Assembly (NCBI RefSeq): GCF_023078275.1
Contig: NC_062990.1
Location: 1,753,501-1,817,500, forward strand
Length of the DNA stretch: 64,000 nucleotides
DNA from: Leguminivora glycinivorella
Lineage: Eukaryota; Arthropoda; Insecta; Lepidoptera; Tortricidae
Reading direction: 5' to 3'
In this document: piece by piece, positions 43,821 through 54,344 of the stretch
Layout: every line of letters begins with the position of its first letter
Position numbering within the stretch: position 1 is the stretch's first letter
Program-made: the position numbers and the translations under genes
Notes under the pieces: model-generated
What the model was told of the DNA's origin: nothing
Databases searched by the model: none
The model's input: only the letters and a program-made list of their open reading frames with translations

Positions 43821-44946
43821 GAGCGCCTCTTAACATATTTTCATAGTACTTTTTATTCCCATTAGATTATCCTTCTTATGTATAATATGATCTTGCTCCA
43901 CCTAGACAATTTTCTGTGTCAGAGTCTAAAGTATACGATGTCGCGGCTCTCAAACAAATTTCTGGCTCTGCCGGAACCCACTGACAATTTTAGCAATTTA
44001 AATAACTCTACAGAACCTTATTTTAACATACTTAAGTCACGTAATGCATGCAATTTGTCACTAATGAAGCATAAACAAACTTGAAAATGATTTACGTAAA
44101 TTTGACTTTGACCCTGTTTATTAAAATTCTGCTGATATAGGAAATAGCATGTTATACTTTAGTAAAAATGTGTATCAAGCTAAATTACTTAACACAAGAA
44201 AAACACGTATTACTCATATCCACCTATGTAGCTATGTTTATTGTATGACGTAGGTACGATGATACAGAAATTTTGCTTATGGTTAAATTAATTAATTACC
44301 TAGTTGAGAACCTGCTGTAATATGTTTTTTGTTTATTTATAATTAAAATAATTAGCTTTATTATAGTGAATAATTAATAATAATTTACCAATTAAGTCCT
44401 TGTTATTGCCTGAAACACAGGAACTATCCTAGCTCAGGCATTTGTATAAATCATCCCTTATAAAATTCTTAGTCTTTAAGAAAAACCAGTGTACACTTAT
44501 GTTATTCATAATAAATTATTTCTATTTCTATTTCTATTTCTATATTTTATTGCTAAGTATAAGTTGGTATAAGGTTTTTTAAAACACTAAATTTAAATTC
44601 ATGATGGGTAAGTTGAAAACCCGAACTGTAATGATTGTGGGGTCATCGAGGACCTACATGTTGATGGAGTGTGTATGGGGGAAGTCTCATCGCCCTGGAA
44701 CTTAAAGATTTACAAGGAATGTATGTATATTAACTAATTTATGTCTACTGTATAATGTTCGCGAACGTATGGACCGCCATAATCGCTAAGAGACTTTATT
44801 TTTTTAATCTGTGACTTCCGAGTCCAGTCCCCGCGATAATACGGGCGGCTGAATTCAATAAATCAGTTTTTTTTTCGTATGCATAGATAATCTGTTTGTA
44901 TTAAGTCGCAAGTAAGCAAGTAAGCTCCTTAAATTATGATAAAAAA

Positions 44947-45470
44947 ACCCTTCCATCTAGTAAAGTACAGACGGCGCCACCGTCGTGCAGAACGCCTATT
45001 AGATTAACAAATATTTGATAATGTGTATCGACTCGCATCAGACTCGAGCGATCAATTTCTCGCAATCGAGAACGTTTACTCGTGATGCACGCTGCGCACG
45101 ACGCCTACGACCACGAGACGACAGGACGACGACATTAGAGGACCTCTGCGAGCGTTTTATTTTTAACTTTTTTTATTCTGATATTTTTTAGGGAATTTTA
45201 AGTCAATACGAGCACTTTCTATCTTAATAGGAGACCAAAAGTGTCGCAGAATTTCCATACATTTTTGTTAATGTCTTCTTTTGTTACCCCATACAAAAGG
45301 TATCGAAAATGATAACAAAATGAGAAAAATCGTATGGGACAATTTTTTTAACGTACTAGGATTGAAAAAACTAGTGATTTTGAGTATAAATCGCATAAAA
45401 TATATCAAATTACCATAATTTATAAAAGTGGCAAAAAAGAAACGCTCGTATTACACCCATACCAATACTA
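44947..45470 (+). repeat. Tandem unit M, copy 1 (~520 bp)
   Basis: From CCCTTCCATCTAGTAAAG to AAGAAACGCTCGT. Blocks: CAGACGGCGCCACCGTCGTG, CGACTCGCATCAGACTCGAG, GACGACGACATTAGAGGACC, AAAATCGTATGGGACAA, ACTAGTGATTTTGAGTATAA. Confidence 0.85.
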
Positions 45471-45540
45471 ATACTAATTACTAATACTAATTACTATTAC
45501 TAATCACTATATTCACTATTAATAAATAATAATAAATAAA

Positions 45541-46060
45541 AAACCTTCCGTCTAGTAAAGACAGACGGCGCCACCGTCGTGCAGAACGCGTATTAGATTA
45601 ACAAATATTTGATAATGTGTAATGTGTATCGACTCGCATCAGACTCGAGCGAACAATTTCTCGCAATAGAGAACGTTTACTCGTGACGCACGCTGCGCAC
45701 GACGCCTACGACCACGACACGACAGGACGACGACATTAGAGGACCTCTACGAGCGTTTTATTTTGACATTTTTTATTCTGTTTTTTTTTTAGGGAATTTT
45801 CAGTCAATTGTACGCAGAATCACTAGCAATTTTTATCTCAATAGGAGACCAAGTGTCCCAGAATTTCCATACGTAATAATGCCTTACTCTTAATGCCCTT
45901 AATGTCTTCTTTTGTTACCTTATACAAAATGATAACAAAATGAGAAAAATCGTATGGGACAAATTTTTTAACGTAATAGGATTGAAAAAACTAGTGATTC
46001 TGAGTATAAATAACATAAAATATATCAAAATATCATAATTTATAAAAGAAACGCTCGTAC
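45541..46060 (+). repeat. Tandem unit M, copy 2
   Basis: The same blocks in the same order and orientation as copy 1, with scattered substitutions and small indels. A TACTAATACTAATTAC-type simple tract follows each copy. Confidence 0.85.
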
Positions 46061-46141
46061 ACCCATACTAATACTAATTACTAATTATTATTACTAATTA
46101 CTAATTACTATTTACTAATATTTATTTATTTAAATATCCAT

Positions 46142-46428
46142 ATCCATACTAATATTATAAATGGGAAAGTGTGTGTGTCTGTTTGTTTGTCCATCCTTCA
46201 CAGCAAAACGGAGCGACGAAGTGACGTGATTTTTTTAAGTGGAGATAGTTGAAGGGATGGAGAGTGACATAGGCTACTTTTTGTCTCTTTCTAACGCGAG
46301 CGAAGCCGCGGGCAAAAGCTAGTTAATATTATAAATGGGAAAGTGTGTGTGACTGTTTGTTTGTCCGTCTTTCACGGCAAAACGGAGAGAGACGAATTGA
46401 CGTGATTTTTTAAGTGGAGTTAGTTGAA
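46142..46428 (-). repeat. Two head-to-tail copies of repeat E
   Basis: A full copy (46142-46322) is followed at once by a truncated copy (46325-46428), which runs directly into the LINE tail at 46431. Confidence 0.8.
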
Positions 46429-46430
46429 GC

Positions 46431-46735
46431 ACCTGGTGTCGAGTGAACAGACTGAGGACTGGTCACGGGCGCTGTAATTACTTCCGCCATAAATGGGGTT
46501 GGCGGGACTCTGCGCTCTGCGAGTGTGGTGAAGAGGCTCAAACCATTGAGCACATTATACAGCGCTGCCCTCTGCATGCTTTCCCAGGCCCTCCGGAAGA
46601 CCTGTTTAAATTAACACCTGACGCAATCTCGTGGCTTGGGACCCTGAATGTGGACTTATAATTCTAGCTACATATTGTTTGAAAGTTATGTAAATGCGCT
46701 ATACGAATAAATAAAGTTGAAGCACCCTAAAATAA
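46431..46735 (+). pseudogene. 3' end of an R1/I-like LINE ORF2 (zinc-finger tail)
   Basis: The frame reads MNRLRTGHGRCNYFRHKWGW, then CECGEEAQTIEHIIQRCPL and stops at 46659-46661. The Cys/His pattern after an RTGHG block is the C-terminal domain of R1/I-like LINE proteins. It is followed by AATAAATAAAG. It begins abruptly where a family E repeat ends, so it is a 5'-truncated copy or a fusion. Confidence 0.68.
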
Positions 46736-47054
46736 ATAAGTACTAAAGCCGTTCAGTTTAGGTCGAGAAAATAGGACATACCTACAATTACATAGCTCCG
46801 ACCCTCTCTCAACTTAAACTGATTAGCTCTTCGTGGTAACCCCCCATTTTCTGAATTCGATCGTGTCGTATCCGTCTAGTGACTTCTAAACAGCCAGTTT
46901 CTCGTTCCAGCTGATCCGTAATGGCGCACGTGGAAACATGCACTTCGATTACAACATGGGAGATTGGGCATCGCATCGGCGACATTGATATAATGTTGTT
47001 TCATGTAAACTAAAATGTGTATTAAAATGTGTTCGTATAGTGGAAGGCCTGAGT

Positions 47055-47280
47055 AACATCTCGGACACTGGCGATCAAATTTATATGTGAAAGAGGCGCG
47101 TTCCTATCATTCTAAGCTCGTGTAGGTGAACGCGTACCATGCTTGTATGAGTGAGATATGACAGGTCGACTGTTCGCGTTTTTGACAGGCGGTAACTGTG
47201 AGGAGAGCGGGTGGGCGGCACTTTCAGCGGGGAGCGGGAGTGGCCATACTGTACGATAGTGCTTACTCTTTATTATGCTG
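47055..47280 (-). mobile_element. Element J, single arm
   Basis: One arm in the other orientation, from ACATCTCGGACACTGGCG to TACTCTTTATTATGCTG. Confidence 0.82.
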
Positions 47281-47505
47281 TGCCTGAGTAGACGCTCGGA
47301 GCGTTCGGTTCGGCGTAGCGAGGAGCGGAGCGGGCTTGTCCGCGTCCATTGTATGAGCTTCAATTGTTTTGACATGCACGCTGCACACCCCCGCTGGCCT
47401 AATCGTATTAGAATTGGCCCAATGTTTGAATTAGAACAGGTTCTGTAGGCGTATCTAAAAATATAATTAAATTAATATTGTCTTCGGTTACCGCGATAGT
47501 TACTC

Positions 47506-47700
47506 ATGAAATAAAACTATGGAAACGGATTAAATCGCCTATAATCAATGTACAATTCATCCCGACGTTTCGAACACTTTACAGCATTCGTGGTCAACGG
47601 GTGACTGAGGAAAAAAAACGAAACCAAGTGTCCGAAACGTCGGGATGAATCGTAAATTTATTATACGCGATTTAATCCGTTTCCATAGTTTTATTTCATA
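47506..47700. mobile_element. Fold-back MITE
   Basis: TGAAATAAAACTATGGAAAC, GGATTAAATCGC, ATTCATCCCGACGTTTCG and complements around a TGGTCAACGGGTGAC centre. Confidence 0.82.
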
Positions 47701-47964
47701 ATTAAATTACTTTAAGAACTTCGTGAGTTAACCCGTAAATTAAAGTAACAGTTGAATAAAGAAAGTTTGGGTTTGAGACCCAACTGCCCCCGAACTCTAC
47801 TCACCCCAAATCACAGTACCTACTCAGGGTAGTTTAGTATAGTATGTGTAGTTAGATGATCATTTCTCTAGCCGGTTGAGCAACGCATCGTGCGTCTCAT
47901 GTATCGATTAGTTATCTTGGCTATCGGCCCAAGTATTAAGCTGAAGCGATCTCCATAAACTAGG

Positions 47965-48275
47965 TGAGCATTTCTTTTTTTTTTGCCAATTTTTTTATTT
48001 TGAATTTTTTAGGGAATTTTAGGTCAATTGTACTCAGAATCACGAGTACTTTCAATGTCACTGGGAGACAAAAAGTGTCCCAGAATTTCCATATATTTTT
48101 GTTACTTTCCTCTTTTGTTACCCCACACAACATGTACGGAAAATGGTAACAAAATAAGAAAACATCGTATGGGACCATTTTTTTAACTACTAGGATTGAA
48201 AAAGCTAGTGATTCTGAGTAGAAATTGCATATTTTTTTTTAAAATATCACATTTCATAAAAGTGGAAAAAAAAAT
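47965..48275 (+). repeat. Unit M, 3' part only
   Basis: TTTTAGGGAATTTTAGGTCA, CCCAGAATTTCCATA, GAAAAAGCTAGTGATTCTGA; the GC-rich 5' part seen at 44947 is missing. Confidence 0.7.
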
Positions 48276-48513
48276 AAATGCTCAGGTAAGGTCAGTACAG
48301 TAAGTAGGTAAATCATACGGGTTGTCTGATCTTCAAACTGGGCCTGTTATAATGATTAAGGTTTATTACATTTACCATTACGCAGTAGCAAATAGCGAGC
48401 TTACAAAAACACTTGAGTAATTAACGGAGATACCTAATAGTCCTAATACACTCGTAATAGAAGGCAAATGAGCCGGCGAAAAGTCTAATTATTACATTAT
48501 TATTAAGACTAGG

Positions 48514-48664
48514 ATATTAAACGTGTAAAATCGGGTAACTCACGTAAAATTGTCGAAGGTCGCTCGACATGTTTCGCTCCGTAACGAGGAGCATTTTCAT
48601 TGAGCGCGCGAGATGCCGATGCCGATGGTGGTGGGTGAGTTACCCGATTTTACATGTTTAATAT
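48514..48664. mobile_element. Element with inverted termini
   Basis: ATATTAAACGTGTAAAATCG, GGGTAACTCAC and GTGAGTTACCCGATTTTACA. The centre has a second hairpin (GCTCCGTAACGAGGAGC) and a GATGCCGATGCCGATGG tract. Confidence 0.78.
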
Positions 48665-48768
48665 GTCAGTGTCTCACGGTAGTTTTATTATTAAAATTAA
48701 CACTAGGAGTTGGAAGAGAGAGAAGCAGTTTTCACCCAATCTATCTGTGTTGTGGTGTAATGTAAGTC

Positions 48769-48900
48769 TGTTTTCACATTATCCAATTCGATACCGTATG
48801 TAGGAAGGATTTCAATGGAAAAAATCCAAGATGGCGTCGGTAATGTACCTATGGGATATCGGTCATCCAATATCGGATCGGATAATGTGAAAACGCACTA
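48769..48900. mobile_element. Palindromic MITE H, more diverged
   Basis: TGTTTTCACATTATCCAATT to GGATAATGTGAAAACGCACT. The left arm has several changes, so this is the oldest of the three. Confidence 0.78.
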
Positions 48901-48977
48901 AGGGAACATCACGACCGACGTGGGATACCCCTATACGCTTCAGAAACGGCGTCTGTTGGAAAGCGTCGCGTTTTGCG

Positions 48978-49025
48978 AATGACAAGCGGTTACGCGTTTG
49001 CGTTCGCGTAACCGCTTGTCATTCG
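48978..49025. other. Short hairpin
   Basis: AATGACAAGCGGTTACGCG and CGCGTAACCGCTTGTCATT separated by 8 bp. Confidence 0.75.
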
Positions 49026-49090
49026 TTAGAGATTTATCTTACTTTTATATTGTAGGCTTTTGTACAATAGACTGTATATTTTTGGAGACG

Positions 49091-49246
49091 GGTGCGTAGC
49101 CGAATGGCATAAACGCTCACGAAACGAAACGCTCGTAGATATCTATCTCTATCGCTCGTGTGTATTGACGCAACAGAGCCAGACTACCTTTCGCGGCATT
49201 TCGTTGTCGTTTCGCGTCGGAGAAATGCCATTGGCTACGGGGCCTG
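49091..49246 (+). mobile_element. MITE I
   Basis: Full copy from GGTGCGTAGCCGAATGGCAT to GCCATTGGCTACGGGGCCTG. Confidence 0.8.
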
Positions 49247-49530
49247 GGGTTTTTACTGCAACAGCTGATACATCGGGCTTTAGCCGCGCGCATCAAATTG
49301 ACTTCCGGGGCCTTATTCGAACCGTTGTCTAACTGTCAAGTGGCGGCAAGTGGCGCTAAAAGGTAAACTCGGTGGCTGTCATAATACTCATAATGCATGA
49401 ATCTTTATACTTGCACCACCGGCAGTCTCGCAGGCAATTTGAAGTGAGCACGAGAGCCCCATCATCATGTCATACCGCAATGATCCACGAATTAGCATTT
49501 TTGCAATTCGATCTGTTACGGATTCACTAC

Positions 49531-49840
49531 ATCATCTTCCTTGCGTTATCCCGGCATTTGCCACGGCTCATGGGAGCCTGGGGTCCGACGTCCGCTTTGA
49601 CAATGAATCGCAAGATTTGGCGTAGGCACTAGTTTTTACGAAAGCGACTGCCATCTGATCTTCCAACCCGAAGGGTAACTAGACCTTATTGGAATTAGTC
49701 CGGTTTCCTCACGATGTTTTCCTTCACCGAAAAGCGACTAGCAAATATCAAATGACAATTCAATTCACACATAAGTTCGAACCCGCGACCTCCGGAACGA
49801 AAGTCGCACGCACTTACCTCTAGGCTACCAGCGCTCTGCG
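49531..49840 (-). mobile_element. SINE family A, full-length copy with target-site duplication
   Basis: Complete unit on the - strand from the CATCATC tail to the AGCGCT head. GATTCACTAC flanks it on both sides (49521-49530 and about 49841-49850), the direct repeat expected from target-primed retrotransposition. Confidence 0.88.
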
Positions 49841-49902
49841 ATTCACTACCAATAATTACTTAATGCAACGAACTGTAATTTGCTATAATAAATAAACTAG
49901 AT

Positions 49903-50020
49903 CTCTACCCCAGTCTGCTAAGCCTGGGTTCGAATCCCAGGTAAGAGAATTTATTTGTGTGATGAACACAGGTATTTGTTCCTGAGTCATGGATGTTTTC
50001 TAGTATGTATATTATCACTT
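49903..50020 (+). mobile_element. SINE family B-like copy with altered head
   Basis: The body (GTGTGATGAACACAGG, GAGTCATGGATGTTTTCTAG) matches family B, but the box B arm reads CTGGGTTCGAATCCCAGG, differing from other copies by compensating changes in the T stem. Confidence 0.6.
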
Positions 50021-50660
50021 AGCAGCCATAGTACAAGCTTTGCTTAGTTTGGGGCTAGGTTGAGTTGTGTAATTGTGTCCCCCCAATATTTATATTTACT
50101 TAAGTATTCATTTGTGAAGCTTTTCGTCCTAAACGCAATTTCTTGTTTTCCTGAACTGACAGCTTCTACATCATCGTGAAAAACATCTAAAATTACTTAA
50201 AAGCACTCAATCTTTCACGATTTAAAAATAAACATCTTTCATTAAATTCGCATTAGAGAATGCACACGCAATTCTTTCACAGCTCTAAACAATATCGTTT
50301 AAATTAGAAACAAGGTCATGTTTTAAACAATATTTTTGTGTATTATAGTGATGAGAGGTGTATCGATATGGATACGGGTATTATTTATAGAAAAGGCTAC
50401 TTGACCCTTTTTTAAAGTCTGTCTTATTAATTACTGTCCATTTGCCAATGAACCAAAAAAAATATTACCATATTTTATTACGACTTGAAAACCGAAAAAA
50501 ACATTTTTAAAGTATACTTTCACTTAATAAGGCAAAAACAACATTAGCAATGTTAATCTATAGATTGTCTGTGCATAACGTCAATCGAATTGAACGCAAA
50601 ATTTTCTGACATTTATGTATGAGGCATAAAGTTAATATGTCAGTGATTGACTCGACATAA
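50021..50660. other. No gene seen
   Basis: AT-rich unassigned sequence between SINE B and repeat R. Confidence 0.45.
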
Positions 50661-50679
50661 AGTTAAGTTAGGTTCTATG

Positions 50680-50880
50680 ACGGCATCACATCGCTGACAG
50701 CGTTTTCGGTGGCCAAAGTTAAAAAAAATATTACACACATTTTCAATCGAAAATACGTAGTCATTATATAGGTACTTTTAATACCCAAAATTTATGAACA
50801 TTGGTTTCTTATGTCAAATACTACAGGAAACAATCATTTTTTGTGCCAAATTCGATATGAGTCTAGTAGCCTATTAAATT
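50680..50880 (+). repeat. Dispersed repeat R
   Basis: Same blocks as at 35018, in the same order: GACAGCGTTTTCGGTGGCCA to GAGTCTAGTAGCCTATTAAA. Confidence 0.72.
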
Positions 50881-51100
50881 TGTGAGTGTAGGTAAAAACC
50901 GTGTAAGAAACTTTTTCTGTTTTTATATGCGGATTTCGAACAACAGCTTTCATATAGGTATATGTACAAATGATTGAAAAATAACAGAAAGAATACACTT
51001 AACTTCCAGCAATGACCGATCAAATGTCATATTTGAATTATGTTTTTGCGAAAAACTTTGAATGTCCCTTTATTAGTACTTCAACCATAGTGCGACATAT

Positions 51101-51380
51101 AAAAAAAGTACGTGTGACTTTCGTTCCGGAGTTCGCGGGTTCGAACCCCGGCTCGCACCAATGAGTTTTCGGAATTTATGTGCGAAATGTCATTTGATAT
51201 TTTCCAGTCGCTTTTCGGTGAAGGAAGACATCGTGAGGAAACCGGACTAATTCCAAAATTGTCTAGCTTACCCTTCGGGTTGGAAGCTAGTGCTAGGACT
51301 AGTGCCTACGCCAAATCTTGGGATTCTTTGTCAAAGTGGACCCCAGGCTCCCACGGGCCGTGGCAAATGCCGGGATGATG
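51101..51380 (+). mobile_element. SINE family A copy with 12-bp target-site duplication
   Basis: Head is partly missing but box B (GGGTTCGAACCCC), body and 3' half are present. AGTGCGACATAT occurs at 51089-51100 and again at 51381-51392. Confidence 0.88.
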
Positions 51381-51417
51381 AGTGCGACATATTTTTTTTT
51401 TATTTTTTTTATTATAA

Positions 51418-51638
51418 ATAGGCTTACTCTTGACCACAGACTAGCCAAAGGCAAAGACGTGGCCTACGATGGAGTGAGCTCGCCCAGAAGATGCCTGTTC
51501 ACTCTTGATTTGAAGGTTGCCGGGTTATATGAGCTCGGAAATATAGCCGCCGGCAAGGAATTCCACTCCTTGGCAGTGCGCATAAGAAAAGAAGAAGCAA
51601 AGCGCTTCGTGCGGATTCGTGGAATATCCACCAAGTAA
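51418..51638 (+). pseudogene. Coding-looking fragment of unknown origin
   Basis: Seventy-odd open codons (KGKDVAYDGVSSPRRCLF, KVAGLYELGNIAAGKEF, RIRKEEAKRFVRIRG) end at TAA 51636-51638. The balanced, charged composition differs from the AT-rich shadows around it. It sits just right of a SINE copy. I do not recognise the family; a transposon ORF remnant is the likeliest guess. Confidence 0.3.
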
Positions 51639-51953
51639 GGATGGAGACCTACCGTGCGTCTAAGAGTCCGTATAAAATGCCATCTGAGCTAGTCCTTTGA
51701 CGAGCGATGATTCACTAGAACTCTCGCCTTTAAGAAGCAAACAAGCAGTCGGATCGTCTAATGCAGTACACCTGTCCTGTCACATCAGTCCATCAAGTCC
51801 TGAAACATCAGGAATGTTGCAAGATGGAATTAAGTACACTCTTTTCTTGACGGTTTGAAAGTCGTAGCCCTAAAACTCCACAGGTGACTTTAAATTCCAC
51901 AGTTTAGCTGTGATTATCGTCAACATCGTTATCATCATTCGCCTGCCATTCAT

Positions 51954-52241
51954 TCATTTGGGGTCGGCGCAGCATGTCTTCCGCTTCCATACCTCCCTAT
52001 CATCCGTCATTTCATCATTCACTTGCTTTCGCTTCATATCATCTCTCACGCAATCCATCCACCTTTTCCTCGGTTTTCCTCTCCCGTTACTTCCTTCCAC
52101 ACTCATTCGCAATGCCTTTCTCGTCACATGACTTTCATCCCTTCGCATCACATGCCCATACCATGCCAGACGATTAGCTCTTACTTTTTCTACTATCGGT
52201 GCAACTTTCAGGCTTCCTCTTATATACTCATTCTTTATCAA
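51954..52241 (-). pseudogene. 3' tail of an RTE-like LINE ORF
   Basis: The - strand reads IRGSLKVAPIVEKVRANRL, AWYGHVMRRDESHVTRKAL, then GRGKPRKRWMDCVRDDMKRK and a stop at 51954. This is the standard end of RTE-type reverse-transcriptase proteins widely copied in insect genomes. About 90 codons survive. Confidence 0.72.
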
Positions 52242-52316
52242 TAAAAAGAAGGAAAACTACTTACTTCGGCCACATACACAGAAATAACAAATGTGACTGT
52301 GTGTGTGTGTGAAAAA

Positions 52317-52490
52317 CTAGTATTTTTGCCCGCGGCTTCGCTCGCGTTAGAAACAGACAAAAAGTAGCCTATGTCACTCTCCGTCCCTTCAACTATCTCC
52401 ACTTAAAAAATCACGATCACTCGTCGCCCCGTGTTGCCGTGAAAGACGGACAAACAAATAGACACACACACTTTCCCATAATATTAGCAC
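52317..52490 (+). repeat. Dispersed repeat E
   Basis: Copy from CTAGTATTTTTGCCCGCGG to CTTTCCCATAATATTAG, directly abutting a large fold-back element. Confidence 0.78.
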
Positions 52491-52944
52491 ACCTCGGACA
52501 CTATCGATCAAACATATGAAAGAGGCGCGTTCCTAGCACACAGTCTAAGTTCGTGTAGGTGAACGCGTACTATGCTTGTATGAGTGAGATATGACAGGTC
52601 GACTGTTCGCGTTTTTGACAGGCGGTAACTGTGAGCTAACCGAGGGGGGGTGGGCGGCATTCTCAGCGGGGAGCGGGAGTGGCCATACTGTACGATAGTA
52701 CTCTTTATTATACCACAGTATAATAAAGAGTACTATCGTACAGTATGGCCACTCCCGCTCCCCTCTAAAAGCGCTGCCCACCCCCTCTTAGTTACCTCAC
52801 AGTTACCGCCTGTCAAAAATGCGAACAATCAATCTGTCATATTTCACTCACACAAGCATGGTACGCGTTCACGTACACGAGCTTAGAATGTGTGCTAGGA
52901 ACGCGCCTCTTTCAAATATTTGATCGCCAGTGTCCGAGGTGTGA
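52488..52944. mobile_element. Fold-back element J, complete (456 bp, two long arms)
   Basis: Two arms of about 220 bp are inverted around TTATACCACAGTATAATAA near 52715. Outer ends are CACACCTCGGACACT and AGTGTCCGAGGTGTG. Each arm carries GAGGCGCGTTCCTAGCACAC, GGTAACTGTGAG, and GGCCATACTGTACGATAGTA. Half-length copies are at 35762 and 47055. Confidence 0.88.
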
Positions 52945-52974
52945 TTATACTGTGATATTATTATGGATTAAAAA

Positions 52975-53160
52975 ACACATTAGAAGGGAAAATAGAAGGA
53001 AAAAGAGGGAGAGGAAGACCTAGGACAGCATGGAGTACAAATATTGGGGATTGGACCGGCATTAAAGACACCGCCACTCTGTCTAGAACGGCAAAGAGTA
53101 GAGAAAACTTTCGCACAATGATCGCCGACATCCGATAGGATAAGGCACTATAAGAAGAAG
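52975..53160 (+). pseudogene. 3' tail of a second LINE ORF
   Basis: The frame at 52984-53139 reads EGKIEGKRGRGRPRTAWSTN, then WTGIKDTATLSRTAKSRENF and MIADIR before TAG. The RGRGRPR motif and helical tail mark an RTE-type C-terminus of a different subfamily from the neighbour on the other strand. AAGAAGAAG closes it. Confidence 0.62.
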
Positions 53161-53166
53161 ATATTA

Positions 53167-53511
53167 AACCAAATACTATATAAACTCTACGAGTTAATAC
53201 GTGCAGCTTGCTGCCAAAGTTGGTAACACGCGATACTAGCGCCTCTAGCGGCATGAGTTGATCAAAATAGTTTAGTTCATTTTAAAAAAGTCACACACTC
53301 TTTATTTGTTTGTTTTATTCCGTCTAAAAATGTTAAAGTAGATCAAGTAATCGCATTTTGTGTTGTTTTACGTACTACGCCTATACTGACAAACTACTTT
53401 GAACAACTCGTACCGCTAGATGGCGCTGCTAAAATCGTAGCCGCTTCATTGTATGGGAAACGTCACAAGCTGCACGTATTAACTCTAAGAGTTTATATGT
53501 ATAGTATTTGA
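53167..53511. mobile_element. Element with 50-bp inverted termini
   Basis: AAATACTATATAAACTCTAC, AGTTAATACGTGCAGCTTG and complements at 53466-53511; interior unrelated. Confidence 0.78.
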
Positions 53512-53627
53512 ACTATTTGATTAAACTTTATTGCACATAAGAAAGCACGATTGGCGGTCAATTGCCTTTATTCTCAACCACTTGACCTTAGTGGTGCAAA
53601 ATATCGCTGGCTTGGTTGAAGTCTTGG

Positions 53628-53695
53628 ATGGCTCAGTTGGCAGAGCGCTGGAGTATCGATCTAGAGGCTCAAGTCTCACCCAGGGCAGACATTTT
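53628..53695 (+). mobile_element. tRNA-derived SINE head
   Basis: TGGATGGCTCAGTTGGCAGA...GCTCAAGTCTCACCC shows box A and a diverged box B. The related stretch at 32926-32965 (- strand, GCTCTGTTGGCAGAGCGCTG) is a second remnant. Confidence 0.55.
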
Positions 53696-53754
53696 CCACT
53701 TTTCAATTTATAAAAAAAATAGGTACTTACTAAGTACTTGTCAAAATAAAAATA

Positions 53755-53955
53755 TGTATGATAAAATATTTATGGGAAAGAAGGCAAAGGGTACCCCAAG
53801 GAGAGCGTATATGACCCAAATAAAGGAAAAAATCAACGTCGTGTCGGATCAGGAAGTCAAAAGGAAGGCAGAAGACCGGCAGTTCAGCACTCATGGAAGT
53901 TGCTCCACCGACAAGAGTTCAACTCATAAATGATTGATGATGATGATGAAAATAA
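53755..53955 (+). pseudogene. 3' tail of a third LINE ORF
   Basis: The frame reads MYDKIFMGKKAKGTPRRAYM, then KEKINVVSDQEVKRKAEDRQ and ends SSTHK before TGA. It resembles RTE-type tails with a variant KGTPRRAY in place of GRGRPR. A TGATGATGATGATGA microsatellite tail follows, as is usual for these elements. Confidence 0.6.
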
Positions 53956-54344
53956 ATTAAATACAGATGAACAATATTTTCACGTTAACAGCTACAAGTT
54001 AGACTTGTGTCTTATGCCGTTTTGAAACTAAGTGTGCGCATACGCAGTGAATGGGATGCGCGAACGGTTACACAAGTAAATCACGAATGTTTCGACATTT
54101 CTGAATGAAATGAAACATAATGTTTATTTTACTGCTATGATTGATAAGTCTGATCAGATTATTTATTATGATGTTAATTAACAATTATGAGTATCTTAAT
54201 TGTTTCAATCGATAGTTTTGGGAAATTATGTGCACTGCAAGTTAATAAGAGGTTATGAACTAGATATAATCAAACATGGGCATATGGGCACTGTAAACTC
54301 CAATATTCATACATACATGAACTACGCCAGTGCTCCCAAGAGGC

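Larger units (their letters stand above)
42410..44555 (+). mobile_element. LINE with gag-like ORF1 but no ORF2 (internally deleted)
   Basis: A 5' UTR of about 150 bp precedes ORF1. After the zinc-knuckle end at 43820 there is about 700 bp of AT-rich sequence without endonuclease or reverse transcriptase, then AATAAATTA and a (TTTCTA)n tail near 44515-44553. The whole ORF2 has been lost, or a non-autonomous derivative was mobilised. The left edge is approximate. Confidence 0.6.
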
